From Flavobacteriia bacterium (GTDB lineage: Bacteria; Bacteroidota; Bacteroidia; Flavobacteriales; Flavobacteriaceae), in the NCBI GenBank assembly GCA_004293045.1, contig RDXY01000017.1, positions 1 to 40,270 of the forward strand: DNA of 40,270 nucleotides, written 5' to 3'. The notes under the pieces are model-generated. The model was not told the DNA's origin and did no database searches. It was given only the letters and a program-made list of their open reading frames with translations. The translations under genes and the position numbers were made by a program. Below, one piece after another: positions 8,173-16,014 of this stretch. The number at the start of each line of letters is the position of its first letter. The first letter of the stretch is position 1.

Positions 8173-8403
8173 GTAAATAATTAAACAAAAAAGAATTATT
8201 TAGATAATTATTTTATTTATGGTTCTATAAGATAAATATATAAACATCTATTTTCGGCTAATTAGTTTGAATTGATATAAAAATTTAGTAGTAGGTTGAT
8301 AATTTTATCAAAGACACAATTTGTCAAACAACAAGGGAAAAAGTAAAACAAAATAGCTGAATTTTTGTATAGGTTTTTTTGTAACAAAAAACATGTTTTT
8401 TAT

Positions 8404-8433
8404 TTTGTAGTTTTATAAATTACACTATATTTG
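8404..8433 (+). promoter_or_regulatory. Promoter of tRNA-Pro
   Basis: TTTG (8404-8407) and TATATTTG (8426-8433) are 18 bases apart and lie just upstream of the tRNA. The stretch 8189-8403 before it holds no gene I can support, only AT-rich DNA with two short palindromes. Confidence 0.75.
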
Positions 8434-8445
8434 CACTCGCATTCA

Positions 8446-8520
8446 CGGGGTGTAGCGTAGCCCGGTTATCGCGCCTGCTTTGGGAGCAGGAGGCCGCAGG
8501 TTCGAATCCTGCCACCCCGA
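8446..8520 (+). tRNA. tRNA-Pro (anticodon TGG)
   Basis: The cloverleaf has acceptor CGGGGTG/CACCCCG and anticodon stem CCTGC/GCAGG with loop TTTGGGA, giving anticodon TGG. The T arm is GCAGG/CCTGC with TTCGAAT, and the discriminator base is A at 8520. CCA is not encoded. It has its own promoter and terminator. Confidence 0.95.
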
Positions 8521-8521
8521 C

Positions 8522-8554
8522 AAAAGAGATTTTCGAAAGAGAGTCTCTTTTTTT
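8522..8554 (+). terminator. Terminator of tRNA-Pro
   Basis: AAAAGAGA (8522-8529) pairs with TCTCTTTT (from 8544), followed by a T run. Confidence 0.75.
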
Positions 8555-8584
8555 GTTTTAATTTAAAACGGATTTGTATCTTTG
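8552..8584 (+). promoter_or_regulatory. Promoter of the small lipoprotein gene
   Basis: TTTG (8552-8555) and TATCTTTG (8577-8584) are 21 bases apart. The -7 box covers the upstream ATG at 8582, so the start must be the ATG at 8606. The -33 element overlaps the T tract of the tRNA-Pro terminator. Confidence 0.65.
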
Positions 8585-8605
8585 AAATTCAAATTATTAT
8601 TTCCA

Positions 8606-9028
8606 ATGAAAAACTATTTATACTTAGTATTCCTTACAACTGCTTTGATTTCATGTACTTCAAAGCCTAAAAAAGAAGATATTGTAAAGTTAAATGGCTA
8701 TTGGGAAATTGAGAAAGTAGTCTTTCCAGATGGAAATAAAAAAGCCTATCAAGTGAATGAATTTATTGATTATATTTCTTTAAAAAACTTAATAGGCATC
8801 CGTCAAAAAATAGCGCCACAACTTGATGGTACTTTTTTAAGAGGTGCATTACAGGATAAAATTAGGGTTATTGATAGTGCGGGTGGTTATTTTTTGAAAA
8901 CCAATTCTAAATTTACCAAATGGGAAGAAAAAGTTATTTCAGTATCTGAAGACGAACTAGTTTTAGAAAATGAAACTAAAATTACATATTATTACAAGAA
9001 ATTTATACCTTACGATAAAAGAAAATAA
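8606..9028 (+). CDS. Small lipocalin-like lipoprotein of unknown function
   Basis: A 140-residue predicted lipoprotein. A hydrophobic signal peptide (MKNYLYLVFLTTALISC) ends in the lipobox LISC, so Cys17 should be lipidated. The mature part opens with LNGYWEIEKVVFPDGNKKAY, the start of a small beta-barrel like that of lipocalin-like proteins in this group, and ends with KITYYYKKF. The ligand and role are unknown. Two bases separate its stop from the DciA-like gene, so the two form an operon. The start is fixed by the promoter box at 8577-8584. Confidence 0.8.
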   Translation: MKNYLYLVFLTTALISCTSKPKKEDIVKLNGYWEIEKVVFPDGNKKAYQVNEFIDYISLKNLIGIRQKIAPQLDGTFLRGALQDKIRVIDSAGGYFLKTNSKFTKWEEKVISVSEDELVLENETKITYYYKKFIPYDKRK

Positions 9029-9030
9029 AA

Positions 9031-9324
9031 ATGAAACGATTTAATGACGATTTTTCTATAGGTGATGTAATGAAAGAGTTTATGAAATCTACGAAGCTTG
9101 AAGCGGGTTTGGATGTTATAAAAGTTAAAGAAACCTGGTATAAAATGATGGGTCCGGCTTTTAAAAATTATACGGAACAAATTGAATTAAAAAGACAGAC
9201 TTTGTGCGTTCAGTTAAATTCTTCTGTGGTAAAACAAGAGTTAGAATACGGAAAATCCAAAATCTTAATAATGCTAAACGAAGAATTAGGCAAAGATCTA
9301 ATTAAAGAAATTGTCTTTAGATAG
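9031..9324 (+). CDS. DUF721 / DciA-like protein
   Basis: A 97-residue basic protein of the DUF721 family. In other bacteria the DciA members of this family interact with the replicative helicase DnaB and help load it. The family pattern is visible: an N-terminal helix (SIGDVMKEFMKSTKLEAGLDVIKVKETWYKMMG), then a KH-like beta-alpha unit (LKRQTLCVQLNSSVVKQELEYGKSKIL) and a final LIKEIVFR strand. Only this small core is present, without the long extension of some DciA proteins. It is translated 2 bases after the lipoprotein gene. Confidence 0.82.
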   Translation: MKRFNDDFSIGDVMKEFMKSTKLEAGLDVIKVKETWYKMMGPAFKNYTEQIELKRQTLCVQLNSSVVKQELEYGKSKILIMLNEELGKDLIKEIVFR

Positions 9325-9327
9325 AAA

Positions 9328-9359
9328 AGGTAAAAGGTATAGGGTTTTAGGTAAAAGGT
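9328..9359. repeat. Direct repeat of an 11-base word downstream of the DciA-like gene
   Basis: AGGTAAAAGGT occurs at 9328-9338 and again, identical, at 9349-9359. The intervening bases are of similar composition. It lies between the DciA-like stop and the terminator. Confidence 0.7.
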
Positions 9360-9361
9360 TA

Positions 9362-9397
9362 AAAAAAAGGTGATTTGAATTTCAAACCACCTTTTTT
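9362..9397. terminator. Bidirectional terminator between the DciA-like gene and ndk
   Basis: AAAAGGTG and CACCTTTT flank an inner TTTGAA/TTTCAAA pairing, with an A run and a T run outside. It suits both convergent transcripts. Confidence 0.8.
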
Positions 9398-9413
9398 ATA
9401 CGAATTATTATTT

Positions 9414-9833
9414 TTAGAATTGCTCTCTTCCAGCGAAGTGGAAAGCACTTTCAATAGCTGCATTTTCATCTGAATCTGAACCGTGAACGGCATTTTCTCC
9501 AATGGAAGTAGCATATTTTTTACGGATGGTTCCTTCAGCAGCATCTGCTGGATTTGTAGCGCCAATTAAAGTTCTAAAATCTTCAACTGCATTATCTTTT
9601 TCTAAAATTGCAGCAACAATTGGTCCACGTGTCATAAATTCTACTAATTCACCGAAGAAAGGTCTTTCTGAGTGCACCGCATAAAATTTCTGAGCATCTG
9701 CTACAGTTAATTGCGTTAATTTCATAGAAACGATTCTGAAACCGCCTTCTGTAATCATGTTTAAAATTCCACCAATGTGTCCGTTTTCAACACCATCTGG
9801 TTTAATCATTGTAAATGTTCTATTTGTAGCCAT
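9414..9833 (-). CDS. ndk: Nucleoside diphosphate kinase
   Basis: Ndk moves the gamma phosphate between nucleoside triphosphates and diphosphates through a phosphohistidine, balancing NTP and dNTP pools. The 139-residue length is usual. The ATP-binding KPDGV is at 11-15 and the catalytic His117 is in [18 protein letters not shown] and [14 protein letters not shown] are family blocks. The start at 9833 gives the usual [15 protein letters not shown]-terminus, and the -7 box at 9852-9859 rules out the longer start at 9854. It has its own promoter 75 bases after the bshC stop. Confidence 0.96.
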   Translation of the reverse strand: MATNRTFTMIKPDGVENGHIGGILNMITEGGFRIVSMKLTQLTVADAQKFYAVHSERPFFGELVEFMTRGPIVAAILEKDNAVEDFRTLIGATNPADAAEGTIRKKYATSIGENAVHGSDSDENAAIESAFHFAGREQF

Positions 9834-9851
9834 TTTTCTTAATTTTTTTTG

Positions 9852-9883
9852 CAAAGGTACTATTTAATTCTAAACCGTAAAAG
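9852..9883 (-). promoter_or_regulatory. Promoter of ndk
   Basis: The minus strand reads TACCTTTG at 9852-9859, followed by C, a clear -7 box. The -33 element (CTTTT, 9879-9883) is only approximate. Confidence 0.65.
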
Positions 9884-9907
9884 TGTTTTTTGTAAATCAA
9901 AAGAGTT

Positions 9908-11488
9908 TTATAAAGAAATTAACTTGAATTGTGTTTCTAAAGGATTGGATTGAGAAATAATTTCATTTACAAATTGGTCAGAATAAAACGCACTAAAATT
10001 ACTTTTTCGTTCTTGTAAACTTCCATTTGGAAATAATTGATTCTGTAAGTCGGTTATACGTGCTGTTTTTTCAAGATGCACACGTTTTTCGGCTTTTAAT
10101 AAACGTTTTTCTAAGTTTTCTAATCCTTTTAATTGCTTCGCTTCTTGTGCTTTAACGGCACCAATAAATGATTTGTCAGTTTGTTCTGCGATTTTTAGTA
10201 ATTCAGAAAACTGTTTTTTTATCGTTTCTTTTTGTTCCGAAAAATCAATTTTAATATTCGAAAATTCTTTGGTTTTTTGATTTACTAATTCGTGTTGCTT
10301 GAGAAATAATTCTGGAAAAGAAATTTCTAATTTTTTCATTTTTAATGCCTGCTTTTTTGTAGCAATTACAAATGAATTTCGTAACATTAAAATAGGAAAT
10401 GTTACCTTTTGAGTTTCAAAATTATTTTTCAATTCCAACCAATATGCTATTTCGCCACCACCTCCAATATAGGCTAAATTCGGTAAAATAACTTCTTGAT
10501 ATAAAGGTCTTAAAATGACGTTTGGACTAAATTTTTCCGGTGAATTTTCAATCAATTTTCTAATTTCTGATTCTGTAAATTGAATTTCTGTATTGTTAAC
10601 TTTGTAAATATTGTTTTCAAAAATAATTCGTTCACGTAAATTATCATCAATGTAAAACAAATTGATTTCTCTCGGATTTACTTGAACGGAGTAATTTTTT
10701 AATTGATTTATTGTTTTAGAAACAGTTGTAAATGAATTCCGATGCAATAATTCATCTTTTATATATGGTGCAAAAAGTGCTTTCAGATTTGTATCATCTC
10801 CATCAATAATTACTAAACCCGCAGATTTAAAAAGTTCATTGGCTAAAAAGCGAGTAGCATCCGCTAAATTAGTATGCTCTAAATAAGATTTATGAAATAA
10901 TTCTTTTAAATGTTCTGCAGTTTCACCAAGACCAATTGCTTTAGAAAATTCCACAAAAGCTTGCTCTAAACCATCAGTTGCTAATCTTCCAACAGGTCCA
11001 AAACTATCTTTTTCCCATTTTATTTTTTGGTGATTCAAATGGAAATGATTTATTTCTTCAAAATCGTGGTCTTCAGTAGCCATCCAATATACAGGCACAA
11101 AATTATAATCTGAATAGTTTTGTTTTAATTGCTTACATAAATTAATAGTGGAAGCAATTTTATAAATAAAATAAGCCGGTCCTGAAAATAAATTTAATTG
11201 ATGACCGGTAGTTATAGTAAATGTTTTATCGGATTTTAGTAATGCAATATTAGCTTGAATTGCTTGTGAAATCGGGAAGTTTGTATTTTGATTGATTAAT
11301 GCCTCTACTAAAATTAAACGATTTTCTGTACTATAATTTTTAGTTTTCTCCTCTATTTGAGCACCAAAATTCTCTATTCGAGGAAAACGATGGTATAGCG
11401 CTTGTATTTCTGGTTTTTCATCTAAATAATCCACAATTAGTTTAGAAAAATAACCCGATTTTTGATACGAAATACAATCTGTTGGCAT
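9908..11488 (-). CDS. bshC: Bacillithiol biosynthesis cysteine-adding enzyme BshC
   Basis: BshC is the putative ligase that adds cysteine to glucosaminyl-malate, the last step of bacillithiol synthesis. The 526-residue protein has the family core TTGHQLNLFSGPAYFIYK, a Rossmann-like nucleotide-binding motif, and FVPVYWMATEDHDFEEINHF. Further segments are a YIGGGGEIAYWLELKN block and a C-terminal coiled coil (about 400-490) that mediates dimerisation in known structures. The start at 11488 gives the usual MPTDCISYQKSGYFS N-terminus. The promoter box at 11500-11507 excludes the upstream ATG at 11512. No bshA or bshB is in the window. It is divergent from the radical SAM gene. Confidence 0.93.
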   Translation of the reverse strand: MPTDCISYQKSGYFSKLIVDYLDEKPEIQALYHRFPRIENFGAQIEEKTKNYSTENRLILVEALINQNTNFPISQAIQANIALLKSDKTFTITTGHQLNLFSGPAYFIYKIASTINLCKQLKQNYSDYNFVPVYWMATEDHDFEEINHFHLNHQKIKWEKDSFGPVGRLATDGLEQAFVEFSKAIGLGETAEHLKELFHKSYLEHTNLADATRFLANELFKSAGLVIIDGDDTNLKALFAPYIKDELLHRNSFTTVSKTINQLKNYSVQVNPREINLFYIDDNLRERIIFENNIYKVNNTEIQFTESEIRKLIENSPEKFSPNVILRPLYQEVILPNLAYIGGGGEIAYWLELKNNFETQKVTFPILMLRNSFVIATKKQALKMKKLEISFPELFLKQHELVNQKTKEFSNIKIDFSEQKETIKKQFSELLKIAEQTDKSFIGAVKAQEAKQLKGLENLEKRLLKAEKRVHLEKTARITDLQNQLFPNGSLQERKSNFSAFYSDQFVNEIISQSNPLETQFKLISL

Positions 11489-11499
11489 AATTTTTTTTA

Positions 11500-11528
11500 C
11501 AAAAATAATCATTTTTCGCCATCTACAA
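11500..11528 (-). promoter_or_regulatory. Promoter of bshC
   Basis: The minus strand reads TTG (11526-11528), 18 bases, then TATTTTTG (11500-11507), 11 bases upstream of the ATG. The upstream ATG of the longer frame lies inside it. Confidence 0.65.
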
Positions 11529-11536
11529 TTAATTTT

Positions 11537-11544
11537 TATCTTTG
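11537..11544 (+). promoter_or_regulatory. -7 box for the radical SAM gene
   Basis: TATCTTTG ends 15 bases before the TTG start codon, which implies a 5' leader of only about 8 to 10 bases. The -33 region (TTTTTC at 11512-11517) is weak. Confidence 0.6.
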
Positions 11545-11559
11545 TAAAAACATTTCACC

Positions 11560-13731
11560 TTGTCAAACCTTCTTTTAATTACGCCTCCTTTTACTCAATT
11601 GAATACGCCATATCCCGCAACGGCTTATATCAAAGGGTTTTTAAATACGAAAAGCATTTCCGCTTTTCAAATGGATTTAGGTATCGAAGTGATATTAGAA
11701 TTGTTTTCAAAAAAAGGGTTAAGCCCCCTAACCCCAAAAGAGGGAATTGAGCGGTTATCTGAAAACTCGCAAAGAATTCTTTCGCTTTGGAATGACTACA
11801 TCACTACAATCGATGCTGTAATTGCTTTTCTTCAAGGTAAAAATCCAACGTTAGCACGTCAAATATGTAGTGGTCATTTTTTGCCTGAAGCGTCTCGTTT
11901 TAATCAATTAGACGATATGGAATGGGCATTTGGAAATATGGGTATGCAAGACAAGGCGAAACATTTAGCTACCTTGTATTTAGAAGATATTTCTGATTTT
12001 ATTGTGGAATGCGTAGATGAAAATTTCGGATTTAGTCGCTATGCTGAACGATTGGGTAGAAGTGCCAATTCATTCGATGAATTATACACAGAATTACAAA
12101 ACGAAACCACGCATATAGATAAAATTACACTTAAAATTTTAGAAGAAAGGGTTCAGGAAGCTCAACCGAATTTAGTGCTGATTTCAGTGCCTTTTCCAGG
12201 AAATTTATATAGCGCTTTCCGATGTGCACAATTTATTAAATCATATCACCCATCGGTGAAAATAGCTATGGGTGGTGGTTTTCCAAATACAGAATTAAGA
12301 AGCGTAAAGGACAAAAGAGTGTTTGAGTTTTTCGATTTTATTACGCTTGATGATGGCGAATTACCTGTAGAATTATTAATTTCCAACATTCAAAATCCAA
12401 ATTCCAATGAATTTAAACGTACCTTTTTATTAGAAAAAGAGGAAGTTGTATATAAAAATAACAGTACAAAATCAGATTATAAGCAATCAGAGGTAGGTAC
12501 ACCAGATTATTCAGATTTATTTTTGGATAAATACATTTCTGTAATTGAAATGGCCAATCCAATGCATAGTTTATGGAGCGATGGGCGTTGGAACAAACTT
12601 ACAATGGCGCACGGCTGTTATTGGGGAAAATGTACCTTTTGTGATGTTTCGTTAGATTATATAAAAATTTATGAGCCTATTGCAGCAAAAATTCTTGTGG
12701 ATAGGATGGAAGAACTGATTCTTCAAACTGGTGAAACCGGTTTTCATTTTGTAGATGAAGCGGCACCACCCGCTTTAATGCGTGAAGTGGCTTTGGAACT
12801 TCTTAAACGCAAATTGGTAGTTACTTGGTGGACAAATATTCGCTTCGAAAAAAGTTTTACGAAAGATTTGTGCATTTTGTTAAAAGCTTCGGGTTGTATT
12901 GCGGTTTCTGGAGGATTAGAGGTGGCTTCAGATAGATTGTTAGAATTAATAAAAAAAGGGGTAACGGTGGAACAAGTAGCAAAAGTTACACATTATTTTA
13001 CCGAAGCTGGAATTATGGTTCATGCTTATTTGATGTACGGGTATCCTACACAGACTATTCAAGAAACCGTGGATAGTTTGGAAATGGTGCGACAATTATT
13101 TCAAATAGGTACTATTCAATCTGGTTTTTGGCATCAATTTGCTATGACAGCACATTCTCCTGTAGGATTAAATCCGGACGAATTTGGCGTAATTCCTCAG
13201 CAAAATGAAATTACTTTTGCGAATAACGACATTCAGTTTAAGGATAAAACAGGTATCAATCACGATAAGTTTAGTTTTGGCTTAAAAAAATCGTTATTCA
13301 ATTATATGCATGGGATGTGTTTTGATTATGATTTGCAAGCGTGGTTTGATTTTAAGATCCCAAACACTAAAATAGCACCAGATTTCATAGAAAATGCCAT
13401 TTTTGAAACTACAGATTTTTCGTTAAAACCAGCTGCTAAAATCATTTGGATAGGTAATTTACCTATTGTGGATTATTTTACAAAATCAAAAAAAGGACAT
13501 ACTTGGGAAATGGCGAAGTTGTCGTTTCATTTTAAAACGGAAACAATTGAAATTTCATTAGAAAAAAACCAAGCAAATTGGTTAGTAAAAACCATAAAAT
13601 CACTTTCAAACCAATCACTTTTATTAAAAGATATTAAAATAGACTTCGAATCTCAGTTTGAAGATTTTGAATTGTTTTGGTTTTCAAAACAAATAAGTTT
13701 ATTGCGAAATTCTGGTTTGTTAGTACTTTAA
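11560..13731 (+). CDS. B12-binding-domain radical SAM protein
   Basis: A 723-residue protein. The N-terminal part (about 1-290) resembles the cobalamin-binding domain of class B radical SAM enzymes (LLLITPPFTQLNTPYPATAYIKGFL; later LVLISVPFPGNLYSAFRCAQFI and MGGGFPNTEL). The radical SAM core (about 340-560) has the cluster motif HGCYWGKCTFCDVS, spaced CX4CX2C rather than the common CX3CX2C. GFHFVDEAAPPALM and SGGLEVASDRLLELIKKGV follow. No typical DxHxxG is evident, so real B12 binding is unsure. The start codon is TTG at 11560; the next residues are conserved family sequence and no ATG fits. The substrate is unknown. It is transcribed alone, divergent from bshC. Confidence 0.8.
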   Translation: MSNLLLITPPFTQLNTPYPATAYIKGFLNTKSISAFQMDLGIEVILELFSKKGLSPLTPKEGIERLSENSQRILSLWNDYITTIDAVIAFLQGKNPTLARQICSGHFLPEASRFNQLDDMEWAFGNMGMQDKAKHLATLYLEDISDFIVECVDENFGFSRYAERLGRSANSFDELYTELQNETTHIDKITLKILEERVQEAQPNLVLISVPFPGNLYSAFRCAQFIKSYHPSVKIAMGGGFPNTELRSVKDKRVFEFFDFITLDDGELPVELLISNIQNPNSNEFKRTFLLEKEEVVYKNNSTKSDYKQSEVGTPDYSDLFLDKYISVIEMANPMHSLWSDGRWNKLTMAHGCYWGKCTFCDVSLDYIKIYEPIAAKILVDRMEELILQTGETGFHFVDEAAPPALMREVALELLKRKLVVTWWTNIRFEKSFTKDLCILLKASGCIAVSGGLEVASDRLLELIKKGVTVEQVAKVTHYFTEAGIMVHAYLMYGYPTQTIQETVDSLEMVRQLFQIGTIQSGFWHQFAMTAHSPVGLNPDEFGVIPQQNEITFANNDIQFKDKTGINHDKFSFGLKKSLFNYMHGMCFDYDLQAWFDFKIPNTKIAPDFIENAIFETTDFSLKPAAKIIWIGNLPIVDYFTKSKKGHTWEMAKLSFHFKTETIEISLEKNQANWLVKTIKSLSNQSLLLKDIKIDFESQFEDFELFWFSKQISLLRNSGLLVL

Positions 13732-13750
13732 AATAGATTTTTATATGGAG

Positions 13751-13780
13751 TTTTTTTAGACCTGTCAGGTCTAAAAATTT
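13751..13780. terminator. Perfect palindrome, probable bidirectional terminator
   Basis: TTTTTAGACCTG (13753-13764) and CAGGTCTAAAAA (13766-13777) pair perfectly around one base. It lies between convergent genes. The core GACCTGTCAGGTC is a type of palindrome I recall as scattered in flavobacterial genomes, so it may also be a dispersed repeat. Confidence 0.65.
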
Positions 13781-13815
13781 AAAGAATAAAATCTAATATT
13801 TTTATTACTGAGTAT

Positions 13816-14457
13816 TTAATTTTGAAATGATTTTTCAAAATTATATTGTAGAACTAAACCAACTTCTTCGTTTGTATGGTTAATTAAAGCACTAAATAAA
13901 TTATTATTAATAAATGAATAATAAATTTCTTGTGTTAATAAATACACATCATCTTTTTCTCTATAAATTTTCACTTTTATTTTGTAAAAGTTGTGTTCTC
14001 CTAATCTAAGGTCTGATTTAGTTAATTCAAATTTTAATCCTTTAATAGCAGAATATGTTTCTATTAATAGTTTTTCGCAAAATAATTTATGCTCTTCTAG
14101 TGTAATTTTTTTTGTTCCAACTAAAGTTTCTAGACTGCAATTGAAATAATTATATTTATTAAGTTGAAATCCTATTAATTGAGGAGGATGTCTATTAATA
14201 GCAATACCTTCAGTAGTTTCTTTTTTAATAGCCTCGTATCCTTTTTTTTCTAATTCTTCAATTCTTTCTTTTTTTATTAATTCATAACCTTCAGGAATTG
14301 TTATTTTCCAATCAAAAAGATTACAAATATATACTCCATTTTCAATTTTTCCGTTTTCAATCGTTTCAACTTTTGATCCAATAATTTCTTGATTTTTTAC
14401 TTGAGTAAAAACTAAGTTTGATGAAATTATTATTAGAATAGTAATTAAGTTTTTCAT
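13816..14457 (-). CDS. Secreted protein of unknown function
   Basis: I do not recognise this 213-residue protein. It begins with a Sec-type signal peptide (MKNLITILIIISSNLVFTQ, cleavage probably after TQ or nearby), so it should be periplasmic or exported. The mature part is rich in Lys, Glu and Ile, with a lysine- and glutamate-rich helix around residues 60-80 (LIKKERIEELEKKGYEAIKK). It seems to be a mixed alpha/beta domain. Cysteines are few, and no catalytic motif stands out. Its ATG overlaps the mtaB stop in ATGA, so it is translationally coupled to mtaB, though no functional link is evident. Confidence 0.7.
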   Translation of the reverse strand: MKNLITILIIISSNLVFTQVKNQEIIGSKVETIENGKIENGVYICNLFDWKITIPEGYELIKKERIEELEKKGYEAIKKETTEGIAINRHPPQLIGFQLNKYNYFNCSLETLVGTKKITLEEHKLFCEKLLIETYSAIKGLKFELTKSDLRLGEHNFYKIKVKIYREKDDVYLLTQEIYYSFINNNLFSALINHTNEEVGLVLQYNFEKSFQN

Positions 14458-15794
14458 TTTTTCATTTTTTTTGCCACATTCTCAAATTCTAGCCTAACTA
14501 AACCGTCATCGTCGATTTTTGTAAGTGTAATTTCGTGTAAGGTATTGGCTAATTCTGGGTTCCAAGGCGTTTTTACTTTCACGTAGTTTTCTGTAAAACC
14601 TGTAATATATCCTTCTTTATTTTCGTTTTCAAATAGTACTGTACGCGTGGTGCCAATTTGACTTTCATAAAACGCTCTTCGTTTTTTTACGGATAGGCCA
14701 CGTAACATTTTACTGCGTTTGCTTCTTACATTGGCTGGAACAACGCCTGGCATATTGGCGGCTTCCGTATTGTCGCGCTCACTGTAGGTAAACACGTGTA
14801 AATACGAAATGTTCATTTCATTTAAATAATTGTACGTTTCTAAAAAGTGTTCGTCGGTTTCGCCAGGAAATCCAACAATTACATCCACACCAATACACGC
14901 ATGTGGCATTACTTCTTTAATTTTATTTACGCGTTCCGTATAAATTTCACGTTGGTAACGACGCTTCATTTTCCCTAAGATTTCATTGCTACCACTTTGT
15001 AGCGGAATATGAAAATGCGGCACAAACGTTCTACTTTTACTAACAAATTCTATAGTTTCGTTTTTTAGTAAATTAGGCTCAATGCTTGAAATTCTGAGTC
15101 TTTCAATGCCTTCCACTTGGTCTAATTCTTGTACCAATTCTAAAAACGTATGTTCGTGTTTTTTGTTACCAAATTCGCCTTTGCCGTAATCGCCGATGTT
15201 TACACCAGTTAATACAATTTCTTTAATATTTTGCTCTGAAATTTCTTTGGCGTTTTTCAAAACATTTTCCAACGCATCACTTCTCGAAATCCCACGCGCT
15301 AAAGGAATCGTACAATAGGTACATTTATAATCGCAACCATCTTGCACTTTTAGGAATGCACGGGTTCTGTCGCCAATAGAATAACTGCCTACATAAAAAT
15401 CGGCTTCTTCAATTTCGCAACTGTGTACTTCGCCCATATCGTTTTTTGATAGGTCGTTAATGTAATCGGTAATTTTAAATTTTTCTGTAGCACCCAAAAC
15501 CAAATCTACACCATCAACTGCGGCTAATTCTTCAGGTTTTAGTTGGGCGTAACAGCCTACGGCGGCAACAAAAGCTTTGTCGTTTAGTTTCATCGCTTTT
15601 TTTACCACTTGTTTAAACTGCTTATCGGCATTTTCTGTTACCGAACACGTGTTAATTACGTAAATATCAGCTACTTCTTCAAAATCCACTCTATCAAAAC
15701 CTTCGTCATTGAAGTTTCTAGCAATTGTTGAGGTTTCCGAAAAATTTAGTTTACAACCTAGTGTATAAAACGCTACTTTTTTTCTATCAGACAT
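14454..15794 (-). CDS. mtaB: tRNA t6A37 methylthiotransferase MtaB
   Basis: MtaB converts N6-threonylcarbamoyladenosine at position 37 of ANN-decoding tRNAs to its 2-methylthio form. The 446-residue protein has three domains. The N-terminal UPF0004 domain (1-115) carries Cys14 (TLGCKLNFSE), Cys50 (NTCSVT) and Cys81 (VGCYAQ) for the auxiliary [4Fe-4S] cluster. The radical SAM domain (about 140-370) has Cys154, Cys158 and Cys161 in DGCDYKCTYC. A TRAM RNA-binding domain (about 375-440) ends the protein. KLNFSE and the overall length point to MtaB rather than MiaB or RimO. A structured non-coding block lies directly upstream. Confidence 0.94.
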   Translation of the reverse strand: MSDRKKVAFYTLGCKLNFSETSTIARNFNDEGFDRVDFEEVADIYVINTCSVTENADKQFKQVVKKAMKLNDKAFVAAVGCYAQLKPEELAAVDGVDLVLGATEKFKITDYINDLSKNDMGEVHSCEIEEADFYVGSYSIGDRTRAFLKVQDGCDYKCTYCTIPLARGISRSDALENVLKNAKEISEQNIKEIVLTGVNIGDYGKGEFGNKKHEHTFLELVQELDQVEGIERLRISSIEPNLLKNETIEFVSKSRTFVPHFHIPLQSGSNEILGKMKRRYQREIYTERVNKIKEVMPHACIGVDVIVGFPGETDEHFLETYNYLNEMNISYLHVFTYSERDNTEAANMPGVVPANVRSKRSKMLRGLSVKKRRAFYESQIGTTRTVLFENENKEGYITGFTENYVKVKTPWNPELANTLHEITLTKIDDDGLVRLEFENVAKKMKK

Positions 15795-15804
15795 ACTTGT
15801 TTTC

Positions 15805-15923
15805 TTTGGGCGTGCCCTTTCAGGTCTTACTATCCGTTACAATCTTTTTTAAATGTTGCCTTCGAGAACCTCAGGAAACTTTTAAAAAGGATTTCGATTC
15901 TTATCACTCACGCAAATCGGATA
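15805..15923 (-). other. Structured non-coding block upstream of mtaB
   Basis: This fills much of the 358-base gap between mtaB and rpmE2. An outer 6-bp helix (TATCCG at 15831-15836 with CGGATA at 15918-15923) encloses a long imperfect hairpin of about 21 bp (15841-15861 with 15873-15893). A small GGG-CACG-CCC hairpin on the minus strand (15808-15817) lies next to the mtaB start. No convincing reading frame runs through it. From memory, blocks combining GGGCGTGCCC, TCCGTTACAATC and a variable hairpin recur in Bacteroidota genomes; this is not verified. It could be an mtaB leader, a small RNA or a dispersed repeat. Confidence 0.5.
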
Positions 15924-15931
15924 CAAAATTA
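15924..15931 (-). promoter_or_regulatory. Possible -7 box upstream of the mtaB leader
   Basis: The minus strand reads TAATTTTG directly upstream of the structured block, 129 bases before the mtaB ATG. No good -33 element is seen. Confidence 0.35.
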
Positions 15932-16014
15932 CGTAGATTTTTCTTAAGTAATAAATCTTTTAGTATCAGATTTTTAGTTAAAGGGGTTTCAAAATAAAAA
16001 ATAATGGTATTTTG

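Noticed and set aside
9328..9359. Start of a CRISPR-like repeat array
   Set aside because: Only two copies of an 11-base low-complexity word with a 10-base gap; no spacers of regular length and no cas genes.
15725..15997. Open frame of 90 codons overlapping the mtaB start and the structured block
   Set aside because: Half of it is antisense to mtaB and the rest runs through the hairpin; the composition is not protein-like.
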